Source of the DNA: Spirochaetaceae bacterium
Lineage (GTDB): Bacteria > Spirochaetota > Leptospiria > Leptospirales > Leptonemataceae
Length of the DNA: 64,000 bases
NCBI GenBank assembly: GCA_002730875.1
Contig: PCBI01000005.1
Coordinates: forward strand, 837,191-901,190
Reading direction: 5' to 3'
Shown: in pieces, positions 43,873-52,535 of the stretch
Layout of the letters: the number at the start of each line of letters is the position of its first letter
Position numbering within the stretch: position 1 is the first letter of the stretch
Notes under the pieces: model-generated
Database searches by the model: none
Seen by the model: the letters and a program-made list of their open reading frames with translations, nothing else
What the model was told of the DNA's origin: nothing
Made by a program: the position numbers and the translations under genes

Positions 43873-45135
43873 TCAATTGGATTCTGTGAGCAGGGCTCGA
43901 TAGGGCTCCAGGGCCTCGAGTAATTTGTCCTCGCGGCCCAGCAGACCTGCCAGATGAGAAACTACGCGATCCACCAGCGCATCCGGGCAACTGGCACCGG
44001 CAGAAATCAGGACCCGTATGGGGCCGTTGCCGCCGTCTCGTCGGCTCTTAGGGAACCAGTCTCTAGTTGTGATGACCTCGCCGCTATGGCTATTCAGATG
44101 CTGTATTTCCTCCAGACCCTTGATTTCCTTCTCATCCTTCACGTAGAACGTTGGTAGCTGCCTTTCGCACAGTTCCACCAGGTGGGACGTGTTGGATGAG
44201 TTATAGCCGCCAACGATGATGGCCACATCGCCGTCGGATTCCAGCAAGGAATATAGCGCCTGCTGGTTCTCCGAAGTAGCATAGCAAAGCGTATCCCGGG
44301 TATCGGCGAAACGGTCCCCTGGCTCCAGGGTTCCAAAGTGCGAAGCCATGATTCCTTTCAAGTATTCGCTTATTTCATGGGTCTCGGTGGCCAGCATTGT
44401 AGTCTGATTTACCACGCCAATGCGCTGCAAATCCTTGTCGGGATCGAAACCTGGCGAGTATCGTCCGGAGAAATGATCCAGCAATTCCGATGAGGGTCTT
44501 TCGCCGGAAATGAATCGTCCCAACTCCCGGGCTTCCTCCATATCCTGGATAACCAGACTGGGCGCCGAGGAGCGAGCATGAGAAAAGGTGGCCCGGGTCT
44601 CTTCATGGCGAGCCCTTCCATGAATGATGATCGTATAGCCTTTCTGTCCCAGTTGCTCGGATCGATTCCAGACTTTTTCTACGAACGGGCAGGTAGTATT
44701 GTAGGTCTGGGTTTGGATGCCCCGGGACTCCAGATCCTTGAACATCTCCACGGTTGTTCCGAATGCGGGCACAATTACAATGTCTTCGGGTTTGAGTTCA
44801 GAAAACGGAATCAGGGTAGTTCCATCGGTGCGCATGAGGAATCGTATACCCCGGGAGATCAAATCCTCGTTTACGTGCGGATTGTGAATCATTTCGCTCA
44901 ACAAGAAGATCCTCTTATCCGGGTTCTCGTCCAGGGCACGATAGGCGATTTCAATTGCATTCTCTACCCCAAAACAGAAGCCGAAGTGCCGGGCGATGCG
45001 AACTTCGATGTCGCCCAGGTCCAGACTGGACGGGCTCAAGTCCTTTCGATAGCGGTCCGATTCTTTTCGGGCCTTCTTGATGGTGGAGATGATCTCCGAT
45101 CGATAAAAAAGAGGTATGTCGAATTCTCGTGCCAC
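43873..45135 (-). CDS. ispH: 4-hydroxy-3-methylbut-2-enyl diphosphate reductase
   Basis: Last enzyme of the MEP isoprenoid pathway; reduces HMBPP to IPP and DMAPP with a [4Fe-4S] cluster. The three cluster cysteines are visible: Cys54 in FGFCFGVENA, Cys149 in NTTCPFVEKV and Cys284 in DTLCYATSEN. The substrate-binding His-Asn-Pro is in EMIHNPHVNE, and the late SAGASCPD is also typical. At 420 residues it is longer than the proteobacterial enzyme (about 315) and resembles the extended form seen in plants and cyanobacteria, with an N-terminal helix and an insert before residue 230. It lies in tandem with lon downstream and lpdA upstream. Confidence 0.95.
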   Translation of the reverse strand: MAREFDIPLFYRSEIISTIKKARKESDRYRKDLSPSSLDLGDIEVRIARHFGFCFGVENAIEIAYRALDENPDKRIFLLSEMIHNPHVNEDLISRGIRFLMRTDGTTLIPFSELKPEDIVIVPAFGTTVEMFKDLESRGIQTQTYNTTCPFVEKVWNRSEQLGQKGYTIIIHGRARHEETRATFSHARSSAPSLVIQDMEEARELGRFISGERPSSELLDHFSGRYSPGFDPDKDLQRIGVVNQTTMLATETHEISEYLKGIMASHFGTLEPGDRFADTRDTLCYATSENQQALYSLLESDGDVAIIVGGYNSSNTSHLVELCERQLPTFYVKDEKEIKGLEEIQHLNSHSGEVITTRDWFPKSRRDGGNGPIRVLISAGASCPDALVDRVVSHLAGLLGREDKLLEALEPYRALLTESN

Positions 45136-45239
45136 GTTAACTCCTTAACCGGGCGCTCTGTTCAGGAGCGCAACTGAGCGTCTCTTTAGTATAGCGGGGC
45201 GGTCCGTCTGTGCCCACCGTCCCGGACAAAAGCGGACTT

Positions 45240-46667
45240 TCAAATGTTGATTGCCTCGCCCAGGCTCTGTGCCGCCGCCTCCATAACCGCCTCGGAAAGA
45301 GTGGGATGAGGATGCATTGTCCGGGCGAAATTCTCCACGACCAGTTCGGCTTCCATGCCCAGTTGCATTTCGGCGATCATCTCTGTAGCGCCAGGGCCTA
45401 TGATATGAACCCCCAGTATTCGGCCATGTTTCTTTCCGGACAAAATCTTGGCAAAACCGTCGGTATCGCCCGCCGCCCGACCGCGGCCCGAGGCAGTAAA
45501 GGGAAACTGCCCTTTGTTGTATTCGATGCCCTGATCCTTTAGCTGTTGTTCGGTTTTCCCGATGGAGGCCACTTCTGGATGGCAATAAGTGCATGAGGGG
45601 ATCTTCCCGTAGTCGATGGCTTCGTAGTGGATATCCTTCTTCTTGCGATTGATGGCAATTGCTTCTGCCGCGCGTATTGCTTCATGGGAGGCTACGTGAG
45701 CCAGGGCGGGTCCGGAAATGCAATCCCCGATGGCATACACTCCGGGCACACTTGTGCGATACATTTCATCTACTTGAATTCGATCCTTTTCCATCTTGAG
45801 CTCCAGACCCAGATTCTCGGTGTTTGCCTGGATCCCGATGGCTACCAGAACCGCGTCAAAATCGGCGGATTGCTCTTCACCTTTCTTGTTCTTGTAGTCA
45901 ATGTGTATCCCGGATTCCGTTCTGGACACTTTGCTCTCTGAAATGGAAAGCTCGCACTTGATGCCTCGTTTATCAAAGGTCTTCTTCAGCGCTTTTGAAA
46001 CCTCTTCGTCTTCGATGGGTAGCAGCTGGGGGAGCATTTCGAATATAGTAACTTCGCTTCCCATGCTTCGATAGAAATCGGCAAATTCCACGCCAATCGC
46101 TCCGGCCCCGATTACAGCCAGATTGGCCGGGCAGTTCTTCAGACTCATTGCCGCCCTATAATCCAGAACCTTTTCGCCATCAAATTCCAGGCCCGGCAAG
46201 GCCCGGGCTCGTGCTCCGGTGGCAATGACGATATCCCCGGCCTGAAGTTCCAGCCTGGAATCGGATCCGTCCTCGGCCCTTTGAGTTACTGCCACTTTTC
46301 CGGGACCTGCGATTGTAGCGGTGCCGTTGATGACGGTTATGTTATTTTTTTTCATCAGATAGTCCACGCCCATGGACATCCGGTTGGCCACCCTTCGGGA
46401 TCGATCGATTACCGAACCAAATTCGGCCCCGGGATCCTGCACCGAAAGTCCGAACTCTCTGGCTTTCTTCATCTTTTCCAGGAGGTGGGCGCTTTCCAGC
46501 AGGGCCTTGGTGGGGATGCAACCCCAGTTCAGACAGATTCCTCCGAGAGATTCCTTTTCTATGATTGCGCTTCTCAGTCCTAGCTGGCTGGCGCGGATAG
46601 CTGCGGAGTATCCGCCGGGTCCGCTTCCAATTACGATTACGTCAAAACTGGTTTCCTGGTCTGCCAT
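45240..46667 (-). CDS. lpdA: dihydrolipoamide dehydrogenase (E3)
   Basis: FAD enzyme that re-oxidises lipoamide in the pyruvate, 2-oxoglutarate and branched-chain dehydrogenase complexes and in glycine cleavage. The 475 residues start at MADQETSFDVIVIGSGPGG (FAD motif). The redox-active disulfide is GGICLNWGCIPTKAL, the NAD motif is AVIGAGAIGVEF, and the C-terminal catalytic His-Glu pair is in HPHPTLSEAVMEA. The open frame runs 52 codons further upstream, but that part has no domain and the chosen start matches the family. No E1 or E2 genes lie beside it, so it probably serves complexes encoded elsewhere. Confidence 0.95.
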   Translation of the reverse strand: MADQETSFDVIVIGSGPGGYSAAIRASQLGLRSAIIEKESLGGICLNWGCIPTKALLESAHLLEKMKKAREFGLSVQDPGAEFGSVIDRSRRVANRMSMGVDYLMKKNNITVINGTATIAGPGKVAVTQRAEDGSDSRLELQAGDIVIATGARARALPGLEFDGEKVLDYRAAMSLKNCPANLAVIGAGAIGVEFADFYRSMGSEVTIFEMLPQLLPIEDEEVSKALKKTFDKRGIKCELSISESKVSRTESGIHIDYKNKKGEEQSADFDAVLVAIGIQANTENLGLELKMEKDRIQVDEMYRTSVPGVYAIGDCISGPALAHVASHEAIRAAEAIAINRKKKDIHYEAIDYGKIPSCTYCHPEVASIGKTEQQLKDQGIEYNKGQFPFTASGRGRAAGDTDGFAKILSGKKHGRILGVHIIGPGATEMIAEMQLGMEAELVVENFARTMHPHPTLSEAVMEAAAQSLGEAINI

Positions 46668-46790
46668 GTATTCCAGTATGGAGGATTGGACCAGGTCGTA
46701 AAGCCAAACGTGAAGACCGAGGCAGGAGGACCGGTTCGGCGGCAGGAGCCGTTGGCCACCCGGAAAAGGAGTAAAAAAAGATCCAGTCAC

Positions 46791-46817
46791 TGTCACAGAA
46801 TCCGGGTGTGGATCGTC
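46791..46817 (+). promoter_or_regulatory. ECF41-type promoter upstream of the CMD-like gene
   Basis: TGTCACA at 46791-46797, a 16-bp spacer and CGTC at 46814-46817. This is exactly the TGTCACA-N16-CGTC arrangement known for ECF41 sigma factors. It lies just before the CMD-like gene, whose downstream neighbour encodes an ECF41 sigma factor. Transcription would start around 46824, within a few bases of the ATG at 46826. Confidence 0.85.
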
Positions 46818-46825
46818 ACCCATTC

Positions 46826-47509
46826 ATGAAACTAAGACACAAGCACGTAATGGAAGAACCTTTGCTTTCCCCGGCTCCTCTGAAGAGCTGGAAGTCCAGA
46901 CTGGCGGCATTTTTCTCCAAAAGGATGTTCGGTCTCGTAATCAGTCCCATTTCAATCCTCTACACCAGGAACCCGGCCCTGCTTTTCTTCTCGCTCAAAC
47001 TGGAAAGCACCTTCAATGGTAAACTCAAGATTTCGGAACGAGAGAAGCTGTTCATTCGACTCCTGGTTTCCATGCAGAACGGATGTTCCTTCTGCGGCGA
47101 TATGGCTCTGGCTCATGCATTCCAGAAGAAAGTAGGCCGGGATAGTTTTGTGGCTCTTGTAAACGGGGACTACGAATGCCATGAGTTCAACGATGCGGAA
47201 AAGGCATTGATTGGATTCGTGAACCAGCGCATGCAGGGCTTTGTAAACCGGGACCGGGTTCAGGAGCTAAGAACCTATTATTCCGAAAGACAGATAGTGG
47301 ACATTGGCTGGGCTATTGCGGCCGAGTGTTATTACAATACCCTGGCGCTAACTTTCAGCATCGAGTCGAACGGCCTGGTGGCTGCCCCGGACAGTGAGGA
47401 TGATGCGGGATTCCAGGGCCGGACGCGTTCTGGCAAAGAGACTGCAGCCCTTAAGCCGCACTCCGCAGTGGAAAAACTTCCTTCGCTGGCGAGCGACGGA
47501 AATGGATGA
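46826..47509 (+). CDS. carboxymuconolactone decarboxylase/AhpD-like protein, ECF41 target
   Basis: Alkylhydroperoxidase-fold protein of 228 residues from this ATG. The redox motif is NGCSFCGDMALAHAF, with Cys87 and Cys90 spaced as CxxC and His97 in the position of the AhpD proton relay. The promoter just upstream predicts a transcription start at about 46824, so either the mRNA is nearly leaderless and starts here, or translation begins at the ATG at 46850 (MEEPLLSPAP). The GTG at 46808 lies inside the promoter and is excluded. Genes of this fold are the usual partners of ECF41 sigma factors. The true substrate, perhaps a peroxide or quinone-like compound, is unknown. The C-terminal 40 residues are polar and probably disordered. 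Confidence 0.83.
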   Translation: MKLRHKHVMEEPLLSPAPLKSWKSRLAAFFSKRMFGLVISPISILYTRNPALLFFSLKLESTFNGKLKISEREKLFIRLLVSMQNGCSFCGDMALAHAFQKKVGRDSFVALVNGDYECHEFNDAEKALIGFVNQRMQGFVNRDRVQELRTYYSERQIVDIGWAIAAECYYNTLALTFSIESNGLVAAPDSEDDAGFQGRTRSGKETAALKPHSAVEKLPSLASDGNG

Positions 47510-47572
47510 GCGGTCTTTGCCGCCTATAGTTAAACGATTCTCTCTTTGCGAATGCTGCGATAAAGGATAAGA

Positions 47573-48709
47573 ATGAATTTGACTGCCGCAGAGGACACCA
47601 GATTGGAAAGAAGAAGCGATCATCTAGAGCACTTTCAGCAAAACCGGAAGCTGCTTTTCTCTATAGCCTATCGAATGCTGGGTTCGGTGGAGGATGCCCA
47701 GGATGTTGTGCAGGAAACTTACATTCGCTTCTCCGGCCATCCTCTACCTCAGCTGCGAAACCCCCAGGGATTTCTGGTGACTATACTCACTCGACTGGCC
47801 ATCGATGCCCGGCGCTCGGCTTACGAAAAGCGAAAAGCCTATCCCGGGCCCTGGTTGCCGGAGCCGATGCTGGACGGCTTCGAAGAGAGCATGGTATTAT
47901 CGCAAAGCGCCGGGGCCGCCTTTCTTCTCCTTCTGGAACTTTTGTCTCCGGTGGAACGCGCTGTGATCGTGCTTCGAGATGTCTTTGACTTCGAATACAA
48001 TGAAATTGCCGATTTCATCGAAAAAAAGCCCGACCACTGTCGCAAGATCGCGGAAAGGGCACGGAAGCGAATCAGGAAACACCGAGACCAGAGTCCCCTG
48101 GAAGCCTGGGAAGGCGGGGCCGGTCAGGTTTCGCCCTTCTTGCACGATCTTGAAAAAAACAACTCCGGCCAGCGCGGAGCCAGCCACAGTCTTGACGCCA
48201 GGTCCGACCTGGCCCGATCGCAAGGAATCAGAAAGACCGATTCGAATCGAACAGGCCATTCGTCAGATTCCAGAAAAAAAGCATTACTGAAATCTTTTCA
48301 GAAGGCCTGCATCAGCGGGGACCTGACTTCGCTGATGGAATTACTGGCCTCCGACGTAAAGGTACACTCCGATGGAGGAGGACGCATTGCGGCCGCCCTT
48401 AGAGTTGTAGCAGGGGCGGATCCGGCAGGACGGTTTTTCATTGGGCTGGCCAAAAAGATGCCCGGTAGTTACTCGGTTCCTGTGAAGATTGGCGGGGAGC
48501 TTTCTGTCCTGGTTTTTGAGGCCGATCATTCATTGAGTTCGGTGGTTCAGTTTCGCACAGAACGGAATCGCATCGCCGAGGTGTATGCGATGCGAAATCC
48601 GGACAAACTAAAGAGCGTCCAGGCCAGCATTCGGAAAAGCTGGAAGCTCAGAGCGAAAATCTGGCTCTTTGCCCGGATGAACCGATTCGCGGCACCGGGC
48701 AGACCCTAA
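47573..48709 (+). CDS. ECF41-family RNA polymerase sigma factor with SnoaL-like C-terminal domain
   Basis: Sigma factor of 378 residues. Region 2 covers about 20-85 (SIAYRMLGSVEDAQDVVQET). The ECF41 signature WLPEP is at 94-98, and region 4 covers about 120-175 (LLSPVERAVIVLRDVFDFEY, then CRKIAERARKRIRKH). The C-terminal regulatory SnoaL-like domain (about 232-350) carries the conserved DGGG (267-270) and NPDKL (342-346). A Ser/Arg/Asp-rich insert of about 50 residues (183-233) between region 4 and that domain makes the protein longer than typical ECF41 members. A good AAAGGATAAG precedes the ATG. It lies 63 bp after the CMD-like gene and probably shares its promoter, giving autoregulation. 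No anti-sigma gene is present, as expected for this group. Confidence 0.93.
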   Translation: MNLTAAEDTRLERRSDHLEHFQQNRKLLFSIAYRMLGSVEDAQDVVQETYIRFSGHPLPQLRNPQGFLVTILTRLAIDARRSAYEKRKAYPGPWLPEPMLDGFEESMVLSQSAGAAFLLLLELLSPVERAVIVLRDVFDFEYNEIADFIEKKPDHCRKIAERARKRIRKHRDQSPLEAWEGGAGQVSPFLHDLEKNNSGQRGASHSLDARSDLARSQGIRKTDSNRTGHSSDSRKKALLKSFQKACISGDLTSLMELLASDVKVHSDGGGRIAAALRVVAGADPAGRFFIGLAKKMPGSYSVPVKIGGELSVLVFEADHSLSSVVQFRTERNRIAEVYAMRNPDKLKSVQASIRKSWKLRAKIWLFARMNRFAAPGRP

Positions 48710-51600
48710 CCGGTAGTGCCCAGTCCCAGCGCAACGCCTTCGATGCTGGAAATCACGGCATTCTCCAAGTTCTGCAATTCGTCGTGCAGGTTTACGTTTT
48801 CGGGTTGGCCATCGCTTTCCAGGTGCTTCTGTCGGTATTGATTTAAAAGCCTGGACTGAAGAATGCCCAGGGCATTCACCCAGGGTTCCTTGATTTTCCA
48901 TGCGGATAGAAGCACAGGAAAGTCTCTGGCATAGAAATCCGCCGGATCGCAGCCAAGTTTATGAAACCAATCCTTGCATAAAGAATACTCTTGCTCGATG
49001 ATTGCAAAGATCCGCTTTGCGGATTCGGGATCGTGGCTCAGATCTCTGTAATTGGCCGCGATTTCCAGGTTCGTATGCATCAAAGCCAGGGCGCTGTTCT
49101 GCGTAATCGCGCGAAAAAAAGGCCAGGAGTCATACATTTCCTGTAGTAGAGCGCCGCCATCGGAAAGCTCCTTCGAAATGGTTTCCATGCCTGATCCAAA
49201 GCCAAACCAGCCCGGCAGGATCTGCCGGGACTGAAACCAGCGAAACACCCAGGGAATGGCGCGAAGATCGGTGATGGCTCGCATTTGCCGGCGCCGGCCG
49301 GGCCGGGAGCCAATCTTTACCAGCTCCACTTCCCGCGGGGTGGCTTCCTCAAAATACTGCACCAGAGCCGGATCATCATGGATTAATTGTCTGTATTTTA
49401 ACTGACAGGCCCGGGAAAGCTTATCGGCGGTTTCTAGAAATCTGCTATCGGCATCGGAAACCTGAAGGCAGTTTTTCTCCAGGGCAGCGCCCATCAGCGT
49501 TTCCAGATGCATGGTGGCGATCTCACGGGTAACATAGTAACGCGAAAGCACCTCTCCTTGTTCGGTGAGTTCATAGCCATTTTGCATGGCCCCTACCGGC
49601 AAAGAATGGGCCGCATGCTTGCTGGATGCCCCGCCGCGTCCAATGGAGCCTCCGCGACCATAGAAGAATCGCAACTTGATCCCGTGCTTCTCGGCGAGAG
49701 CCAGAAGCTGTCGCTGGGCATTGTTAATGCTCCAGTTGCTGGTAAAATAGCCGCCGTCCTTGTTGCTGTCTGAGAAGCCCAGCATGATCAATTGGGTGTT
49801 CTGCCGGGCCATTAGCTGGCTGCGATAGGCCGCGTTGTCCCAAACCTTTTCCATGATGCCAGGGCCATTCTGCAAATCCTGAATGGTCTCAAATAGAGGA
49901 ACAATGTCCAGGTTGCTGTGCCAGTTATTCTGTAGATCCTGGAAGAAGTGACCGGTGGTTTTCAGAAGCAAAAGAGCATGTAGAATGTCTTCCGTTCTGG
50001 ATGTCATTGTAAGGATCAGGTTCGTTGTAATCCTTTCGCCGGCCAATTCTCTGGCGTCCCGGGCGGCGGGCAACATGGCGAAGATCCGTTGCACTCCCTG
50101 AAAGGCGGCCTCGTCGCGAAAAAAACTCTGGCCGTTGTCCGGCTCCAGTTTCAGTCGGCTGGGATGTACTGATCGCGGATTCAGTATTTCCTCGGTAAGC
50201 ACGGTGGCGTAGTCCGGACTGGGAACAGGGCCTTCATAGAGGTTCGGATTTTCGGGATCCACATTGTGGCCTGCAGCCTTGAGTACCAGTCGGGCAGCCC
50301 GGGCGATGTGCAGCGAGTCTTCACGCATATCCAGGGATGCAAGATGAAAGCCGAACATCCGCATCATGTTCTGCAGGGGGTAGACTCGGTTTCGTGCTGT
50401 AGAATGGAAGCCGTTCTCGCCCAGGCTCTTTTCCAGAATCTCAAGATCTTCCAATACTTCATCTGGATGCGAGTACCGGAAAGCTCGATCCAGGGTCTTT
50501 TCCGGGCTTTGCAGCGTGCGATCGATTTTGATTCGAATCAATTCCAGCTTCAGTCTGAAGGGCTCCCGACGAACATAACGCGCCAGCGGATCCGGATCCA
50601 GTCCGGCGTTCTCCATTTCATTCAGATCTGATTGCAGGGAGTCCACCAGGGATTGCAGATTCATTTCGGCATTATATGCGAGGCTCAGCGACGGAGCGGC
50701 ACTTCGCAGCTGCTCGGAGAATAGTTCCAGAGCGGCCTGGCGCTGCATGGCCACTGCTTTGCGATAGACGTCCGCATTTACGAAGGGGTTTCCGTCCATA
50801 TCACCGCCCACCCAGCTTCCAAAACGAAGCACCGGCCCGATATCGAATCCATCGGCCTTATCGGCGGAATCAGAATAAACTCTGGCAAGCTCGGACCGGA
50901 GCTTCCATTCCACCGACGGCGCCGCCTGATAAATGGAGCTCCGAAAGTATCCAATTACCTGGCGCACTTCATCAAGAACGTCCGGTTTTTCCCAGCGGCC
51001 AAATCGCGTAGCGGCCATCATTACGATTCTTTCTTTAAGTCGCTCTACCGTTTCTGCGAATCGGGCTTCGCCCCGGTAGGACCTCTGAAGTTGCTCGATC
51101 AGACCGTAGATCTCTCTTCGCATCCCCAGGATGATGCTTCTAAAAATGTTGGTAGGGTGCGCTGTTGCCACAAGTCGAATGTCCATCTGTTCCATACGAC
51201 CGAGGATGCGATCGGCGCTAACGCCCTGCTTCCGTAGTTCTTCGAAGGTTCGGGTGAATCCCAGCCCCATTCGGGAATATCTTTCGTATTGATGATAGCC
51301 CTCCGAAAGCCCCAGAAGCGATAGAAGCATTCGATATGCGGCGGCCGTTTCGTAGAAAAAAGAATCGGACTCCGGTGCATCCTCTCCTCGTGTCAAGGCT
51401 CTAAAGGCGGATGGATGACGCTCCCTTAGCACTTGCAGGAGTAGAGCTACAACCAGTCGCGCCGTGGCGCTCAGGTCGTCGCCCTGCGGCAGCAGATTGG
51501 ATGGGGCCGATCCCCGGGCGGACGTTTCCAGACCCAGTTCGTGCTCCAGTCTTTCGGCCCACCTGGATTTCAGAGAGTTAGAATCCATAGAAACCACCAA
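48706..51600 (-). CDS. ppc: phosphoenolpyruvate carboxylase, divergent active-site variant
   Basis: Anaplerotic carboxylation of PEP to oxaloacetate, cytoplasmic; 964 residues against 883 in E. coli. The catalytic His region VATAHPTN (about 146-153), GFSDSNKDGGYFTSNW and the Arg loop GRGGSIGRGG are intact. Three normally conserved positions differ. GGDRDGNP reads GGDMDGNP, FHGRGG reads FYGRGG, and the C-terminal RNTG reads GTTG. In E. coli, replacing the His of FHGRGG lowers but does not abolish activity. The enzyme may therefore be functional with altered affinity or regulation. The start could also be the ATG four codons later (MDSNSLKSRW). Its stop codon overlaps that of the convergent sigma gene. 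Confidence 0.9.
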   Translation of the reverse strand: MVVSMDSNSLKSRWAERLEHELGLETSARGSAPSNLLPQGDDLSATARLVVALLLQVLRERHPSAFRALTRGEDAPESDSFFYETAAAYRMLLSLLGLSEGYHQYERYSRMGLGFTRTFEELRKQGVSADRILGRMEQMDIRLVATAHPTNIFRSIILGMRREIYGLIEQLQRSYRGEARFAETVERLKERIVMMAATRFGRWEKPDVLDEVRQVIGYFRSSIYQAAPSVEWKLRSELARVYSDSADKADGFDIGPVLRFGSWVGGDMDGNPFVNADVYRKAVAMQRQAALELFSEQLRSAAPSLSLAYNAEMNLQSLVDSLQSDLNEMENAGLDPDPLARYVRREPFRLKLELIRIKIDRTLQSPEKTLDRAFRYSHPDEVLEDLEILEKSLGENGFHSTARNRVYPLQNMMRMFGFHLASLDMREDSLHIARAARLVLKAAGHNVDPENPNLYEGPVPSPDYATVLTEEILNPRSVHPSRLKLEPDNGQSFFRDEAAFQGVQRIFAMLPAARDARELAGERITTNLILTMTSRTEDILHALLLLKTTGHFFQDLQNNWHSNLDIVPLFETIQDLQNGPGIMEKVWDNAAYRSQLMARQNTQLIMLGFSDSNKDGGYFTSNWSINNAQRQLLALAEKHGIKLRFFYGRGGSIGRGGASSKHAAHSLPVGAMQNGYELTEQGEVLSRYYVTREIATMHLETLMGAALEKNCLQVSDADSRFLETADKLSRACQLKYRQLIHDDPALVQYFEEATPREVELVKIGSRPGRRRQMRAITDLRAIPWVFRWFQSRQILPGWFGFGSGMETISKELSDGGALLQEMYDSWPFFRAITQNSALALMHTNLEIAANYRDLSHDPESAKRIFAIIEQEYSLCKDWFHKLGCDPADFYARDFPVLLSAWKIKEPWVNALGILQSRLLNQYRQKHLESDGQPENVNLHDELQNLENAVISSIEGVALGLGTTG

Positions 51601-51801
51601 TACGGAAATGCGTTTCCTGAATTTAGAAAGGGGGACGGCCTGGGGGCAAGTAGAATTCTGTAGGAAGGCGAGGTTTTACGGACCGACTTTTTGAGGATCG
51701 CATTTTTTTCCGGGATCGGACCATCAGAAGGCTGGCTTTTCAAAGCAGTGCGCGATCCAGGCTCCGGGATGCCCAACCATAGTCCCTGAAGATAGGTGTG
51801 A

Positions 51802-52434
51802 TTATTTACCGTCTATTTCAAAGACTCGAGCAGATCCGGTGCCGGCAATGTTCAGCTTGCTCAGTTCTTCCAGAGCCTCGCCGGCTGTATCCACGGTGGA
51901 GAAACATCCGAAGAACAGATTCTGAAGTCTGGCATCCTTCACTTCGGTGCGGAAGATAGACTGATGGAGCGCTCCGCTGCTGCTAACGCTCTGGCATTTC
52001 AGCGTCAGCAGTTTCTGGATTTCGGGACGACTTTCCAGTATTCCCTGAAGCTCGCGGGCACGGTCTTCGCTGAAGGTTCCCACTTTAATTATGAAGTTGC
52101 CTTCTTTCTCGGCGGATTCTTGAGGACGGTTGGCAAAGCTACTCAGGCTATCCTTTTCATTCTTCGCTTGCTCTTTGTCGGGCGATTTCTGTCCATCGGG
52201 ATACTTCACGAGGGATTGTTCGAAGCTCTTGAATTGGCCGATTTTGATGCCGGAATAGAGCCCCGCGGCAAAAATCAAAAGCGCCGCCGCCATTCCGTAG
52301 CCGAGCAGTCGACCCGAGGCGGGCTTTCCTTCGACTCCCGAGGACGCACTTCGCTCCGGAGCGGCCGTTTTCGGACCGGCGGGGGGACGACTCTTGATCT
52401 TTCGGGAGAAGTCTACACTTTGTAGCTCGACCAT
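51802..52434 (-). CDS. single-span membrane protein with SPOR-like periplasmic domain
   Basis: A 210-residue bitopic protein. It has a short cytoplasmic basic/Pro-rich N-terminus (1-42) and one transmembrane helix (about 44-64, MAAALLIFAAGLYSGIKIG). A charged linker follows, then a C-terminal domain from about residue 113 (NFIIKVGTFSEDRARELQGI, later LFFGCFSTVDTAGEALEEL). The two similar halves beginning VGTF and GCFST match the pattern of SPOR domains, which bind denuded peptidoglycan at division sites. A role in cell-envelope or division is inferred. It is divergent from the glycosidase-like lipoprotein gene. Confidence 0.75.
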   Translation of the reverse strand: MVELQSVDFSRKIKSRPPAGPKTAAPERSASSGVEGKPASGRLLGYGMAAALLIFAAGLYSGIKIGQFKSFEQSLVKYPDGQKSPDKEQAKNEKDSLSSFANRPQESAEKEGNFIIKVGTFSEDRARELQGILESRPEIQKLLTLKCQSVSSSGALHQSIFRTEVKDARLQNLFFGCFSTVDTAGEALEELSKLNIAGTGSARVFEIDGK

Positions 52435-52535
52435 ATCTTTAGTATTTATCGGAAGAGCTGAAATTCTGGCGGATAAAAAATGGACCTGAGCGGCAAACTG
52501 CTTGCCGGTTCGGCCACGGAGCGCAGTGAAAGCAG

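Noticed and set aside
46808..46825. GTG at 46808 as start of the CMD-like gene
   Set aside because: It lies inside the spacer of the ECF41-type promoter, before the expected transcription start.
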